15,043 nt of DNA from Christensenella sp. UBA3944 (GCA_002385605.1 DGDU01000048.1:1360-16402); one strand, 5' to 3'; shown: positions 1 through 8,322, counted from the first letter of the stretch. Program-made: numbers and translations. The notes: generated by a model from the letters alone, not told the origin.

Positions 1-2435
1 AGGGGGGCTTTATTCTTCATGCCTTTAATAAGCTGCACAAGCCCTCTGAAGAAGTGCCCGTTTAGCATATCCATAAGCCCGAGAACGGCTTCGTAAGACA
101 AAGCGCCCGCGCTCATTGCGTACATATTGCGGACGGGCAGGTCCATCGCGCCCAGGCGAACCATCTTTCTGTCGGTATCGGTGGCGTCTTTGGAAAGCAC
201 GGCCGTGCTGAACTTTTTGACTACCGAGCGGAAAATAACCCTGAACAGCCTGCCCTCGAAGTCCCCTACCGCCGTGTTGAACCCGATATCCGAGTTTTTG
301 AAGTCTTTGGGCTCGTTTACGGGGCGCCCGAGCAATGCCTCAAACTGCGCAACGGGGATTTCGGCCGCGGCGGCGATATCGTAGTACGCGGGGGCGGCAG
401 CTTTGTAGTCGGGAACCTTGGCAAGAGGCTCGCCTACAAGCTCCACAGTCTTGCGAAGCTTTATATCCCTGGACGATGTGCCTACAAGAAGCTCGAATTT
501 GCCCGGCGCGGCAGTCCAGTCCTTTGCCTCGACATTGTAGAAGGCAAAGTCCCTGTAAGAAAGCTCGAGTTCGGCGTCTTTGGATTCGCCCGCCTCGAGA
601 TATACCTTTTGGAAGTTGCGGAGCTGCTTCTCGGGCACGAATATAACGGGGTTTTCTTCGCTTACATATAGCTGCACGACCTCGGCTCCCGCTGCTTTGC
701 CCGTATTGGTGACTTTTACGGTGACTTTAAGAGTGTCTTCGGCGCCAAATTTTTCCTGCGACACGCGAATGTCGCTAAGCTTGAATGTCGTATAAGACAA
801 ACCGTAACCGAATGGGAACAGCACAGGCTTTCTGGCTGTGTCGAAGTAGCGGTAACCCACATAAATGCTTTCTCTGTACTCGGGGTCGATGTTGCCGAAA
901 TAGAGTGTACTTAGCACATCGTTTATGCTTAACGGGTATGTTTCGGGAAGCTTGCCCGAGGGGTTAACATTGCCCCAAAGCACATCGTACGCCGCCTCGC
1001 CGCCGGCCTGTCCGCCGAGATAGACATTAATAACCGCTTTAACCTTGTCCAGCCACGGCATCGTTACCGGAGAGCCCGCCGAAATAACCACGATGACATT
1101 TTCGTTGTGCTTGGACAGTTCTTCTATTAATGCGTTGTGGGCGGGGGGAAGGTTGATGTGCTCGCGGTCGAAGGACTCGGACTCGTAGGGGTCGGTGAGC
1201 CCGATAAACGCAAGGACATAATCCTTGCCTTTTGCCGCCTCGCAGGCTTCGGCTATATAATCGTCTATTATTTTGTCATTTTTGATGGAATAGCCCGCGG
1301 CGTATTCGTAGGCTATGCCCTCGTTGTCTAGGCATTGCGTGAAGCTCACAATCTTGCGGGGGTTAATGCGGCTGCTGCCGCTGCCCTGATACCTTAGGTG
1401 CTTTGCAAGCTCGCCCACAACGGCAACAGATTTGCCGCTCTTTACGGGCAGTATGCCGCCCTTGTTTTTGAGAAGCACCGCGCCGCTTGCAGCCGCCTTG
1501 CGGGCAAGCTCGTGGTGCGCTTCGTAATCGGCTTTATACCCTTTGTTATCCTCTTTGACTTTGGCATATTTGAAAATGTATTCGAGGGTGCCGGCGAGAA
1601 CTTCGTCCAGCCTCTCTTCGGAGAGCCTTCCCGACTGCACGGCGCTTACTATCTCGGCGTCCCTTATGCCGTTTGACGAGGGCATTTCGATGTTTAGCCC
1701 CGCGGCTATGCCTTTTACCCTGTCGTTGACGGCGCCCCAGTCGGATATGACTATACCTTTGAAGCCCCACTCTTCGCGAAGGATATCCCAGAGAAGCTTT
1801 TTGTTTTCGCAGGCGTATTCGCCGTTAATGAGGTTGTAGCTTGCCATTATGGTGGCGGGCTGGGCCTTCTTAACCGCCGTTTCGAAAGCGGCAAGGTATA
1901 TTTCCCTTAGCGCCCTTTCGTCCACCTGGCTGTCGCTGGTCATTCTGCGGTACTCCTGAGAGTTTGCGGCGTAATGCTTTAGCGATGTGCCGACTCCCGT
2001 AGACTGCACGCCGTTTATGTATGAGGCGGCAAGCTCGCCCGTGAGGCAGGGGTCTTCGCTGAAGTATTCGAAATTGCGCCCGCACATTGGGTTGCGCTTT
2101 ATGTTAATGCCGGGGCCCAATATGGTTTGCACTTCCTGGTCGAGGCACTCTTCACCTATCGCCTTGCCCACATTGTATACAAGGTCGCGGTCCCAGGTAG
2201 CCGCAAGAGTAACCGCTGGAGGGAAGCAGGTTGAAGGAACGCTCTTCTGAAAGACATTGCCAAGAGAAGCCCTGATCTGCTCTTTGCGTACGCCGTGCGG
2301 GCCGTCGGCGACAAAAACCGAGGGTATGCCTACCCTGTCTATCGGCGTCGTTTCCCACGAACTGACGCCCGAGCAAAGCGCCGCTTTCTCTTCCAATGTA
2401 AGCTTCGATAAAACTTCCTTTATCCTATTCTCCAT
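1..2435 (-). CDS. Glycoside hydrolase family 3 (beta-glucosidase-like), partial at 3' end
   Basis: The frame is open from ATG at 2435 to the window edge, giving 811 codons with no stop, so the C-terminus lies outside. It begins MENRIKEVLSKLTLEEKAAL, typical of clostridial GH3 enzymes, and has no signal peptide, so it is probably cytoplasmic. Visible parts are the GH3 N-terminal barrel (about residues 35-300) with GRNFEYFSEDP (119-129), KHYAANSQE (153-161) and the SDW motif whose Asp232 is the expected catalytic nucleophile; the C-terminal alpha/beta domain (about 330-545) with ESESFDR, where Glu418 or Glu420 is the acid/base candidate; a fibronectin III-like domain (about 560-640); and a further C-terminal region. 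The family hydrolyses terminal beta-linked sugars from oligosaccharides; the exact sugar specificity (glucose, xylose, other) cannot be read. An AAAGGCGG stretch upstream of 2435 is the likely ribosome site. The gene is divergent from guaB. Confidence 0.95.
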   Translation of the reverse strand, partial: MENRIKEVLSKLTLEEKAALCSGVSSWETTPIDRVGIPSVFVADGPHGVRKEQIRASLGNVFQKSVPSTCFPPAVTLAATWDRDLVYNVGKAIGEECLDQEVQTILGPGINIKRNPMCGRNFEYFSEDPCLTGELAASYINGVQSTGVGTSLKHYAANSQEYRRMTSDSQVDERALREIYLAAFETAVKKAQPATIMASYNLINGEYACENKKLLWDILREEWGFKGIVISDWGAVNDRVKGIAAGLNIEMPSSNGIRDAEIVSAVQSGRLSEERLDEVLAGTLEYIFKYAKVKEDNKGYKADYEAHHELARKAAASGAVLLKNKGGILPVKSGKSVAVVGELAKHLRYQGSGSSRINPRKIVSFTQCLDNEGIAYEYAAGYSIKNDKIIDDYIAEACEAAKGKDYVLAFIGLTDPYESESFDREHINLPPAHNALIEELSKHNENVIVVISAGSPVTMPWLDKVKAVINVYLGGQAGGEAAYDVLWGNVNPSGKLPETYPLSINDVLSTLYFGNIDPEYRESIYVGYRYFDTARKPVLFPFGYGLSYTTFKLSDIRVSQEKFGAEDTLKVTVKVTNTGKAAGAEVVQLYVSEENPVIFVPEKQLRNFQKVYLEAGESKDAELELSYRDFAFYNVEAKDWTAAPGKFELLVGTSSRDIKLRKTVELVGEPLAKVPDYKAAAPAYYDIAAAAEIPVAQFEALLGRPVNEPKDFKNSDIGFNTAVGDFEGRLFRVIFRSVVKKFSTAVLSKDATDTDRKMVRLGAMDLPVRNMYAMSAGALSYEAVLGLMDMLNGHFFRGLVQLIKGMKNKAP

Positions 2436-2474
2436 TTTGCCATCCGCCTTTTAATAATATTTTAATTATTTGAT

Positions 2475-2503
2475 ATTGTAGCAAATTTTTCCTGCTTAGG
2501 CAA
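2475..2503 (-). promoter_or_regulatory. Sigma-A-type promoter of the GH3 gene
   Basis: Reading the minus strand, a -35 TTGCCT (2498-2503) and a -10 TACAAT (2475-2480) are separated by 17 bp, placing transcription start about 30 nt upstream of the GH3 ATG. The intergenic region 2436-2629 otherwise holds the opposing guaB promoter. I see no riboswitch or convincing operator in it. Confidence 0.6.
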
Positions 2504-2560
2504 CACCGAATTTTGGGCGCCCGCCCGATTTACATTTTTTGGGGTAAGTAGGCGTATCGT

Positions 2561-2590
2561 TTGACAGGGCGTGCCTTAATAAACTATAAT
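2561..2590 (+). promoter_or_regulatory. Strong sigma-A-type promoter of guaB-guaA
   Basis: Consensus -35 TTGACA (2561-2566) and consensus -10 TATAAT (2585-2590) are separated by 18 bp. The start site should fall near 2597, giving a leader of only about 30 nt, too short for a guanine riboswitch. Both hexamers match consensus fully, which suggests high, mostly constitutive expression. Confidence 0.85.
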
Positions 2591-2620
2591 TAGGTAATTA
2601 AATTAATTTTATTTTTTATG

Positions 2621-2626
2621 AGGGAG
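2621..2626 (+). promoter_or_regulatory. Shine-Dalgarno site that sets the guaB start
   Basis: AGGGAG lies 3 nt before the ATG at 2630. An in-frame ATG at 2618 sits directly before this site and has only an A/T-rich stretch upstream with no ribosome site of its own, so translation most likely begins at 2630, although the 3-nt spacing is short. Confidence 0.6.
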
Positions 2627-2629
2627 ATT

Positions 2630-4084
2630 ATGGCGAGGTTTTCCAAAGAAGGTTTAACATTTGACGATGTACTACTCGTGCCCCAGTATTCGGAGGTTCT
2701 GCCAAAAGATGTCGATTTGTCCACAAAACTGACCGACACCATTAAGCTGAACATACCGCTTGTTTCGGCAGCGATGGACACCGTCACCGAATGCCAGCTT
2801 GCGATAGCGATGGCTCGCGAAGGCGGCATAGGAATAATACATAAAAACCTCACCATCGAGGAACAGGCCATACAGGTAGACAAGGTAAAAAGAAGCGAGC
2901 ACGGCGTAATAACCGACCCCTTCTATCTCTCTCCCGAACATTCGGTAAACGACGCGCTGGAACTTATGAAAAAGTACAAGATAAGCGGCGTGCCGATTAC
3001 CGTAGGCACAAAGCTTGTGGGCATAATCACAAACCGCGACCTGCGTTTTGAAACCAACTTCGACCAGCCCATAGGCAACATAATGACAAAAGAAAACCTC
3101 GTTACCGCGCCCGTAGGCACAACCCTCTCCGAAGCCCAGAAAATTTTAGGCAAACATCGCATCGAAAAACTCCCCTTAGTTGACGAAGAAGGCAATCTCA
3201 AAGGCCTCATTACAATAAAAGATATCGAAAAGGCAATCCAGTACCCCAACTCGGCAAAAGACAAAAACGGCAGGCTCCTCGTGGGCGCCGCCGTCGGCGT
3301 GGGCGCAAACGCCCTCGACAGGGTTCAGGCTCTGGTAGACGCCAAGGTAGATATAATTTCTATCGACACCGCCCACGGGCACAACAGAGGCGTTATAGAT
3401 TGCGTAAAGAAGATACGCGCTAAATTCCCCGGCCTTCCCATTATCGCGGGCAATGTGGCAACCGCCAAAGCGACAAGAGCCCTTATCGAAGCGGGCGCCG
3501 ATGTCGTAAAAGTAGGTATAGGCCCGGGCTCTATCTGCACGACCCGTGTTATCTCTGGCGTAGGCGTGCCTCAGGTTACGGCTATCGCCGACTGCGCCGA
3601 GGAAGCCGACAAGCTGGGCAAGAGAGTTATTGGCGACGGCGGCATCAAGTTCAGCGGCGACATCGTAAAAGGTATCGCGGCGGGCGCGAGCGCTATAATG
3701 ATAGGCTCGCTGTTCGCGGGGACAATGGAATCCCCCGGCGCGCTTGAAATTTATCAGGGCAGAAGCTTTAAGGTTTATCGAGGCATGGGCAGCCTTTCGG
3801 CGATGGAAGCCGGCAGCAAGGACAGATACTTCCAGGAAGACAGCAAAAAGCTCGTCCCCGAAGGCGTCGAAGGCCGTGTGCCTTACAGGGGCGCCCTCTC
3901 CGAAGTGGTGTTCCAGCTTGTGGGCGGCATTCGCTCGGGTATGGGCTACTGCGGCATGAAGACGATAGAGGAACTTCGCACCAAGGCGGAATTCATCAAG
4001 ATTACCAACGCATCCCTCATCGAGTCGCACCCCCACGACATCACCATAACAAAAGAAGCCCCCAACTATACAAGCAAAGGCTAA
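2630..4084 (+). CDS. guaB: IMP dehydrogenase
   Basis: This 484-residue protein oxidises IMP to XMP with NAD+, the rate-limiting step of guanine nucleotide synthesis, in the cytoplasm. It starts MARFSKEGLTFDDVLLVP, the usual IMPDH opening. Residues about 90-210 are a tandem CBS (Bateman) regulatory insert. GPGSICTTR (298-306) carries the catalytic Cys303 that forms the covalent intermediate. The SAMEAGSKDRYFQ flap and the EGVEGRVPYRG segment complete the active site. Length and motif order are normal for the family. I chose ATG 2630 over in-frame ATG 2618 because the ribosome site lies between them. guaA follows after 25 nt without a terminator, so the two genes form an operon for GMP synthesis. 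Long antisense frames over this gene are codon-bias shadows. Confidence 0.97.
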   Translation: MARFSKEGLTFDDVLLVPQYSEVLPKDVDLSTKLTDTIKLNIPLVSAAMDTVTECQLAIAMAREGGIGIIHKNLTIEEQAIQVDKVKRSEHGVITDPFYLSPEHSVNDALELMKKYKISGVPITVGTKLVGIITNRDLRFETNFDQPIGNIMTKENLVTAPVGTTLSEAQKILGKHRIEKLPLVDEEGNLKGLITIKDIEKAIQYPNSAKDKNGRLLVGAAVGVGANALDRVQALVDAKVDIISIDTAHGHNRGVIDCVKKIRAKFPGLPIIAGNVATAKATRALIEAGADVVKVGIGPGSICTTRVISGVGVPQVTAIADCAEEADKLGKRVIGDGGIKFSGDIVKGIAAGASAIMIGSLFAGTMESPGALEIYQGRSFKVYRGMGSLSAMEAGSKDRYFQEDSKKLVPEGVEGRVPYRGALSEVVFQLVGGIRSGMGYCGMKTIEELRTKAEFIKITNASLIESHPHDITITKEAPNYTSKG

Positions 4085-4095
4085 ACCCTATTATC

Positions 4096-4103
4096 AAAAG
4101 GTG
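4096..4103 (+). promoter_or_regulatory. Shine-Dalgarno site that sets the guaA start
   Basis: AAAAGGTG at 4096-4103 lies 6 nt before the ATG at 4110. The in-frame GTG at 4101 overlaps this site and therefore is unlikely to be the start. Confidence 0.6.
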
Positions 4104-4109
4104 AAATAT

Positions 4110-5642
4110 ATGAATCAACAAACTGTTATCGTATTGGATTTTGGCGGGCAATATAACCAGCTTATTGTCAGGCGCATAAGGGACTTAGGCGTGTACAGCG
4201 AGCTTTGGCCATACTCCACCCCCATCGAAAAGATTAAGGAAACAGCCCCCGTCGGTATTATATTTACGGGCGGCCCCAACAGCGTATTTGAGGCCAATTC
4301 TTTGGCTGTCAGCTCCCAGATACTTGAATTGGGGATACCAATCCTGGGTATTTGCTACGGAGCGCAGCTTATAGCCCACCTCGCCGGCGGCAAGGTTCAA
4401 ACCGCCTCCGCCCGCGAATACGGCAAGCAAAGCATCACCTATTCGCCCTCCCCTCTTTTCGAGAATATCCCCTCGGATAATGTATGCTGGATGTCGCACA
4501 CAGACTATGTGGCGGAAGTTCCCGCGGGCTATAAAGTTATAGCTTCCACAAAAACCTGCCCCTGCGCGGCATTTGCCAACGCCGACAAGAAGATTTACGG
4601 CGTGCAGTTCCACCCCGAGGTCGTTCACACTGCCAACGGTTTGGATATACTTAAAAACTTCCTCTTTAATGTCTGCGAAGCCAAGGGCGACTGGACACCC
4701 GCCAACTTTGTTAACAGCATGGTCGAACAAATACGCGCCAAGGTAGGCGACAAAAAGGTGCTTTGCGCAATGAGCGGCGGCGTAGACAGCGCGGTCGCGG
4801 CTACCCTTGTTTATAAAGCGGTCGGCAAGCAGCTTACCTGCATGCTTGTGGACCACGGGCTTATGCGCAAAAACGAGGCCGACCAGGTTGTAAGGGTTTT
4901 CCGTGACGGGCTGGGCATGAACCTTATCAAGATAGACGCCGAGGAGAGATTTTTGAGCCGCCTGAAGGGCGTTACCGATCCCGAGACAAAGCGCAAGATA
5001 ATCGGCGAGGAGTTCATCAGAGTATTCGAGGAGGAAGGGCGCAAAATCGGCAAGGTTAACTTCCTTGTGCAGGGCACAATCTATCCCGATGTTATAGAAA
5101 GCGGCTTCGGCGATTCCGCCGTTATTAAATCCCACCACAATGTTGGCGGGCTGCCCAGCGTTATAGACTTCGACGAGATAATCGAACCCCTTCGCGATCT
5201 CTTCAAGGACGAGGTACGCAGGGTGGGCTTCGAGCTTGGGCTCTCCAAAGAAATTGTTATGCGCCAACCCTTCCCCGGCCCCGGTTTGGGCATAAGGATA
5301 ATAGGCGATGTCACCAAAGAAAAGCTGGATATCCTGAGGGAAGCCGACGCCATATTCCGCGAGGAAATAGCCGCCAACCATCTGGACGAGGAAATCTGGC
5401 AATACTTTGCCGTGCTTACCGATATGCGCAGCGTGGGCGTTATGGGAGATATGCGCACCTACGATTACACCCTTGCCCTTCGCGCGGTAACCAGCATAGA
5501 CGCCATGACCGCCGACTGGGCGCGCATCCCCTACCCCGTTCTCGAGCGCGTTTCCAACCGCATAGTAAATGAGGTCCGCTCGATAAACCGCATCGTTTAC
5601 GACATCACCTCGAAGCCCCCAGCGACAATCGAATGGGAATAA
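4110..5642 (+). CDS. guaA: GMP synthase (glutamine-hydrolysing)
   Basis: This 510-residue enzyme converts XMP to GMP using ATP and ammonia from glutamine. The N-terminal class I amidotransferase domain has the nucleophile Cys82 in GICYGAQL, with His168 and Glu170 in GVQFHPE forming the triad. The ATP pyrophosphatase domain begins near residue 200 and carries the P-loop SGGVDS (222-227). PFPGPGLGIRI marks the linker into the C-terminal dimerisation domain, which ends with the family-typical TIEWE. Length is normal and no key residue is missing. It is the second gene of the guaBA operon and ends just upstream of a terminator. The ATG at 4110 is preferred over GTG 4101 because of ribosome site position. 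Confidence 0.97.
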   Translation: MNQQTVIVLDFGGQYNQLIVRRIRDLGVYSELWPYSTPIEKIKETAPVGIIFTGGPNSVFEANSLAVSSQILELGIPILGICYGAQLIAHLAGGKVQTASAREYGKQSITYSPSPLFENIPSDNVCWMSHTDYVAEVPAGYKVIASTKTCPCAAFANADKKIYGVQFHPEVVHTANGLDILKNFLFNVCEAKGDWTPANFVNSMVEQIRAKVGDKKVLCAMSGGVDSAVAATLVYKAVGKQLTCMLVDHGLMRKNEADQVVRVFRDGLGMNLIKIDAEERFLSRLKGVTDPETKRKIIGEEFIRVFEEEGRKIGKVNFLVQGTIYPDVIESGFGDSAVIKSHHNVGGLPSVIDFDEIIEPLRDLFKDEVRRVGFELGLSKEIVMRQPFPGPGLGIRIIGDVTKEKLDILREADAIFREEIAANHLDEEIWQYFAVLTDMRSVGVMGDMRTYDYTLALRAVTSIDAMTADWARIPYPVLERVSNRIVNEVRSINRIVYDITSKPPATIEWE

Positions 5643-5672
5643 AAACAAAAGCTGCCTGACGGCAGCTTTTTT
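5641..5672. terminator. Bidirectional Rho-independent terminator between guaA and the convergent EEP gene
   Basis: A perfect 10-bp stem, AAAAGCTGCC (5647-5656) and GGCAGCTTTT (5661-5670), encloses the loop TGAC. On the plus strand it is followed by T residues. On the minus strand the opposite flank reads TTTTGTTTTT, so it can stop transcription from guaA and from the EEP gene ending at 5701. Confidence 0.9.
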
Positions 5673-5700
5673 ATTGGCTATTATCTGTTATGCTGATTTT

Positions 5701-6786
5701 CTATGAGAGCAATTTAATCGACATGGAAACTGGGTTATGGTCGCTGTATTTGAAATCGAGGTCTATCGTATCGACATTATTAATCTTTATGTTGTTTGAA
5801 ACGATAAAGCCGTCTATGATGTAATACTGCGTGTTGGGGCTGTTTTTATCGTAGGGCTCGTTTAGCAGGCGGCAGGAAGGTTTTTCGGTGTCTATCGCGA
5901 AGGTGTATCCGCCGGGCAGGAAATCATCCTCTATGGGATAGGCTACATAATAACCCGGTTTTGCGGGGTAGATGCCCTTTGCCTCGGGGAAGGTCTGGTT
6001 GAAGTCGCCGCCTACTATTACATAATTGCCTTTTGCCGATTGCTCGTTTAAGAAGTCCTTTAGCATCTTCATTTCCTGGGCGCGCAGCGACCCGTCTCCG
6101 TCGTATGCCGACATATGCAGGTTGACGACAACCAGCTCTTTGTCGCTGTTATTGATGGGCAGAACATTTACCATCATGGCGCGCTTCAGGTTAACCGTTC
6201 TGACCGGCCAGGCGAAAGCGCCCGGGAATTGATGGCGGTGGCTGCTCTTTACATGATATTTAGTTAAAGTGAAGATGCCGCTTTCGACCTTGCCAAGGTA
6301 GTTTTTGAAAGAAACGGGGAAGGGTACGAATCTGGCGTTATAGTTATAGGCAAAAGTCGAACTGTAAGCGTTACCCAAGGCTTCTTCTATCTCTTTGGCT
6401 TCGTTTATATTATAGCTTCTTCTCGAATCCAAATCGACTTCCTGAAGCATTATTATGTCTGTCGGAAGCGAGGTTAATACGGTTTTTATTCCAGCGAGGT
6501 AGCGCTCGACGACATCCTTGCTGTCGGGGCGGCTCTTTTTTCCGCCGTCCAGAACGAAGTCCTCGTCTTTACCCAGCCCTGCGTATCCGATATTAAAAGT
6601 CAATACCGCTATGTCCGTATCCAATTCGACCTTGGTTTCGGCATTATTATTGATAGTCAGCGGCTCTATATCTTTGGGATTGTATTCTACTATCGTAAAA
6701 TATCCCAAGCCAAGGGCGGCAACCAAAACTATAGCTAAAACCACAATTATAACTATTTTGGTTATTCGTTTTATTATTCTTTTCAT
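5701..6786 (-). CDS. Membrane-anchored endonuclease/exonuclease/phosphatase (EEP) family protein
   Basis: This protein has 361 residues from ATG 6786. An N-terminal basic stretch (MKRIIKRITK) followed by a hydrophobic segment (about 9-31) predicts a single-pass anchor with the catalytic domain outside the membrane. The domain shows the EEP metal-binding and catalytic signatures: TFNIG (63-67), LQEVD with Glu116, NLHMSAYDG, GGDFNQTF, a DGF segment and the final YSDHNP His. The fold includes nucleases, sphingomyelinases and inositol phosphatases. Nothing here identifies the substrate. A longer frame reaching 6870 exists, but the ATG at 6786 has a GAGGTGGTGAG ribosome site and a promoter just upstream. 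The gene appears monocistronic and converges on guaA. Family assignment is firm; the activity is unknown. Confidence 0.88.
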   Translation of the reverse strand: MKRIIKRITKIVIIVVLAIVLVAALGLGYFTIVEYNPKDIEPLTINNNAETKVELDTDIAVLTFNIGYAGLGKDEDFVLDGGKKSRPDSKDVVERYLAGIKTVLTSLPTDIIMLQEVDLDSRRSYNINEAKEIEEALGNAYSSTFAYNYNARFVPFPVSFKNYLGKVESGIFTLTKYHVKSSHRHQFPGAFAWPVRTVNLKRAMMVNVLPINNSDKELVVVNLHMSAYDGDGSLRAQEMKMLKDFLNEQSAKGNYVIVGGDFNQTFPEAKGIYPAKPGYYVAYPIEDDFLPGGYTFAIDTEKPSCRLLNEPYDKNSPNTQYYIIDGFIVSNNIKINNVDTIDLDFKYSDHNPVSMSIKLLS

Positions 6787-6814
6787 ATTTCTCACCACCT
6801 CTTTTGTTTGTTTC

Positions 6815-6843
6815 ATTGTATCACAAAACAAATTGAATATCAA
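6815..6843 (-). promoter_or_regulatory. Promoter of the EEP-family gene
   Basis: On the minus strand, TTGATA (6838-6843) and TACAAT (6815-6820) are separated by 17 bp, with start about 30 nt before the ATG at 6786. The upstream terminator at 6866-6893 isolates this gene from the methyltransferase unit. Confidence 0.75.
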
Positions 6844-6865
6844 TGGCGACAATTTTCGTCTAATT

Positions 6866-6893
6866 AACAAAAAAACTGCCCTAAAGCAGCTTT
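6866..6893 (-). terminator. Rho-independent terminator of the methyltransferase unit
   Basis: The minus strand forms AAAGCTGC (6886-6893), loop TTTAGG, GCAGTTTT (6872-6879), an 8-bp stem with one G-T pair, followed by more T residues. It lies directly after the stop codon of the short frame at 6901, which suggests that the transcript extends through that frame. Confidence 0.75.
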
Positions 6894-6900
6894 GTCTTCG

Positions 6901-7111
6901 TTATTTAGCGAGGTTTACCAATATTTCGTTGTACCGCTTTGTCGCTAAGGCGCTCGGCTTACCTTTGGCGCAGAAGGTAAGGCTTGCGAGTTTGGGGACA
7001 ACCCGCTCGACGATTATTTGTCCGTCTACGGTTTTGGATTTGAGAGCCTCGAAAGCTTCCAGGAAGCGCCCGTCCTTTTTTGCCCTGTCGTACTTCCTTA
7101 TATTTAGCCAC
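6901..7111 (-). pseudogene. Short coding-like frame lacking a start; possible frameshifted small gene
   Basis: A minus-strand frame ends at TAA 6901-6903 with protein-like residues, including KKDGRFLEAFEALKSKTVDG and, at the end, RYNEILVNLAK. About 65 residues look coding: amphipathic helices, lysine-rich, and codon use like its neighbours. The frame is open into the preceding methyltransferase gene but contains no ATG, GTG or TTG near the junction. A GTG at 7111, 7 nt after the methyltransferase stop, opens MAKYKEVRQGKK in the adjacent frame. Loss of one A from the six-A run at 7076-7081 would join the two frames into a protein of about 70 residues, but that GTG lacks a clear ribosome site. 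I do not recognise the family. It may be a decayed gene, a sequencing error in the homopolymer, or chance. Confidence 0.35.
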
Positions 7112-7118
7112 TTTGAGA

Positions 7119-8285
7119 TTAAATTATGTGTAAGACGGCGACTTTGAGGTACAGCGCCTCGTCTGTGCCGATCAGGGTGGCGTGGTCTTTGCCTTGCGTC
7201 CTTAGTTCGACAAGGCGGGCGTTTACGCCCGTGGCGGCTACGCTTTCTTTAAGCATATCCAGAAACAAATTGATTGTGAGGTGCTGCGAGCAGCTGCAGG
7301 TTATAAGATAACCGCCCTTGTTTAGTTGCTTTAGCGCCAGCATATTTATATCTCTGTAGCCGTGGTAGCCCGCTTTTACCGTGTCTTTGGATTTTGTGAA
7401 TGCGGGCGGGTCGAGAATGATAACATCAAACTTTTTGCCTTCTTTTTTATATTTGCGAAGCTCCTCGAAAACATCTGCCTGTATGGCTTTGATGTTTGTA
7501 AATCCGTTAAGTACGGCATTCTTTTTGACGGACGCTATCGCTTCCTCGCTGACATCCACCGCGGTTACTTCGGCAGCGCCGTATTTTGCGGCGCAAAGCG
7601 AAAATCCGCCTGCATTGCAAAAACAATCCAAAACGGTTTTGCCCTTTGCATAGTGCTTAAGGTTGTCGCGGTTTTCTTTTTGGTCTAAAAAATAACCCGT
7701 CTTTTGCCCATTAATTATGTCTACCTCAAGCTTTATGCCGTTTTCTTCTATAATTACCTCCTCGGGCACCTCGCCGTACAGCGCGCCTTTAACTTCCTTA
7801 AGCCCCTCTTTGCTTCTAACAGGCACATCGCTTCTCTCGTAAATGCCTTTAGGGTTAAAAAGCTCAACAAGTATTTCGGTAATCATGGCTTTTCTTACTT
7901 CCATGCCGAGGGATAAGAATTGAACGGACAGATAATCGGCGTACTTATCGACAATTAAGCCGGGAAGAAGGTCGGATTCGCCGAAAACCACCCTGTAATT
8001 ATCTCCGTAGCCCAGGCTTAACCGATAATCATTCGCCTTTTTGATGCGGTTAAAAAAGAAGTTTTTATCGATGGGCGTTTCGTCACGGGTTAACAAGCGG
8101 ACAATTATCTTGGATTGATGGTTAATGTATCCGTACCCTACCAGGCGCCCGTCATGCGCCTGAACCCTTGCGATACTACCCTGCTCGCCGTGCCCTTCTA
8201 TCTTTTGGATTTCGTTGGCGTAAACCCACGGATGCCCCGCAAGTATTCGCTTTTCTTCGCCTTTTTTTAGTGTAAGTGTATACAT
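7119..8285 (-). CDS. Class I SAM-dependent rRNA methyltransferase, RlmI-like (23S rRNA m5C type)
   Basis: This 388-residue protein has an N-terminal PUA RNA-binding domain (about 1-75, with GHPWVYANEI) and a central RlmI-type region containing SDLLPGLIVDKY and QKTGYFLDQKENR. A Rossmann methyltransferase domain follows, with SAM motif VLDCFCNAGGFSL (218-230), acidic residue in AVDVSE, DPPAF (292-296) and a CSCSQ segment near 330 carrying the candidate catalytic cysteines. Family members methylate a cytosine in 23S rRNA (position 1962 in E. coli); the exact target here is inferred. The start is ATG 8285 with AAAAGGA about 7 nt upstream. The gene is read toward the short frame at 6901 and terminates at 6866-6893. 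Confidence 0.9.
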   Translation of the reverse strand: MYTLTLKKGEEKRILAGHPWVYANEIQKIEGHGEQGSIARVQAHDGRLVGYGYINHQSKIIVRLLTRDETPIDKNFFFNRIKKANDYRLSLGYGDNYRVVFGESDLLPGLIVDKYADYLSVQFLSLGMEVRKAMITEILVELFNPKGIYERSDVPVRSKEGLKEVKGALYGEVPEEVIIEENGIKLEVDIINGQKTGYFLDQKENRDNLKHYAKGKTVLDCFCNAGGFSLCAAKYGAAEVTAVDVSEEAIASVKKNAVLNGFTNIKAIQADVFEELRKYKKEGKKFDVIILDPPAFTKSKDTVKAGYHGYRDINMLALKQLNKGGYLITCSCSQHLTINLFLDMLKESVAATGVNARLVELRTQGKDHATLIGTDEALYLKVAVLHII

Positions 8286-8322
8286 TGTTTTTCCTTTTGG
8301 CCGAATTATCTGCTACAAACAA

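Noticed and set aside
2591..2629. Guanine riboswitch in front of guaB
   Set aside because: The predicted leader is only about 30 nt and has no purine aptamer core or terminator.
3176..4036. 286-codon open frame antisense to guaB
   Set aside because: Shadow of the IMP dehydrogenase coding frame, without promoter or ribosome site support.
4185..5648. 487-codon open frame antisense to guaA
   Set aside because: It mirrors guaA almost base for base; guaA has all catalytic motifs, while the antisense product shows no recognisable domain. It is a shadow of codon bias.
6518..7147. 209-codon plus-strand frame across the EEP start region and methyltransferase end
   Set aside because: It crosses a terminator and two promoter elements of minus-strand genes and overlaps the conserved N-terminus of the EEP gene; composition is not protein-like.
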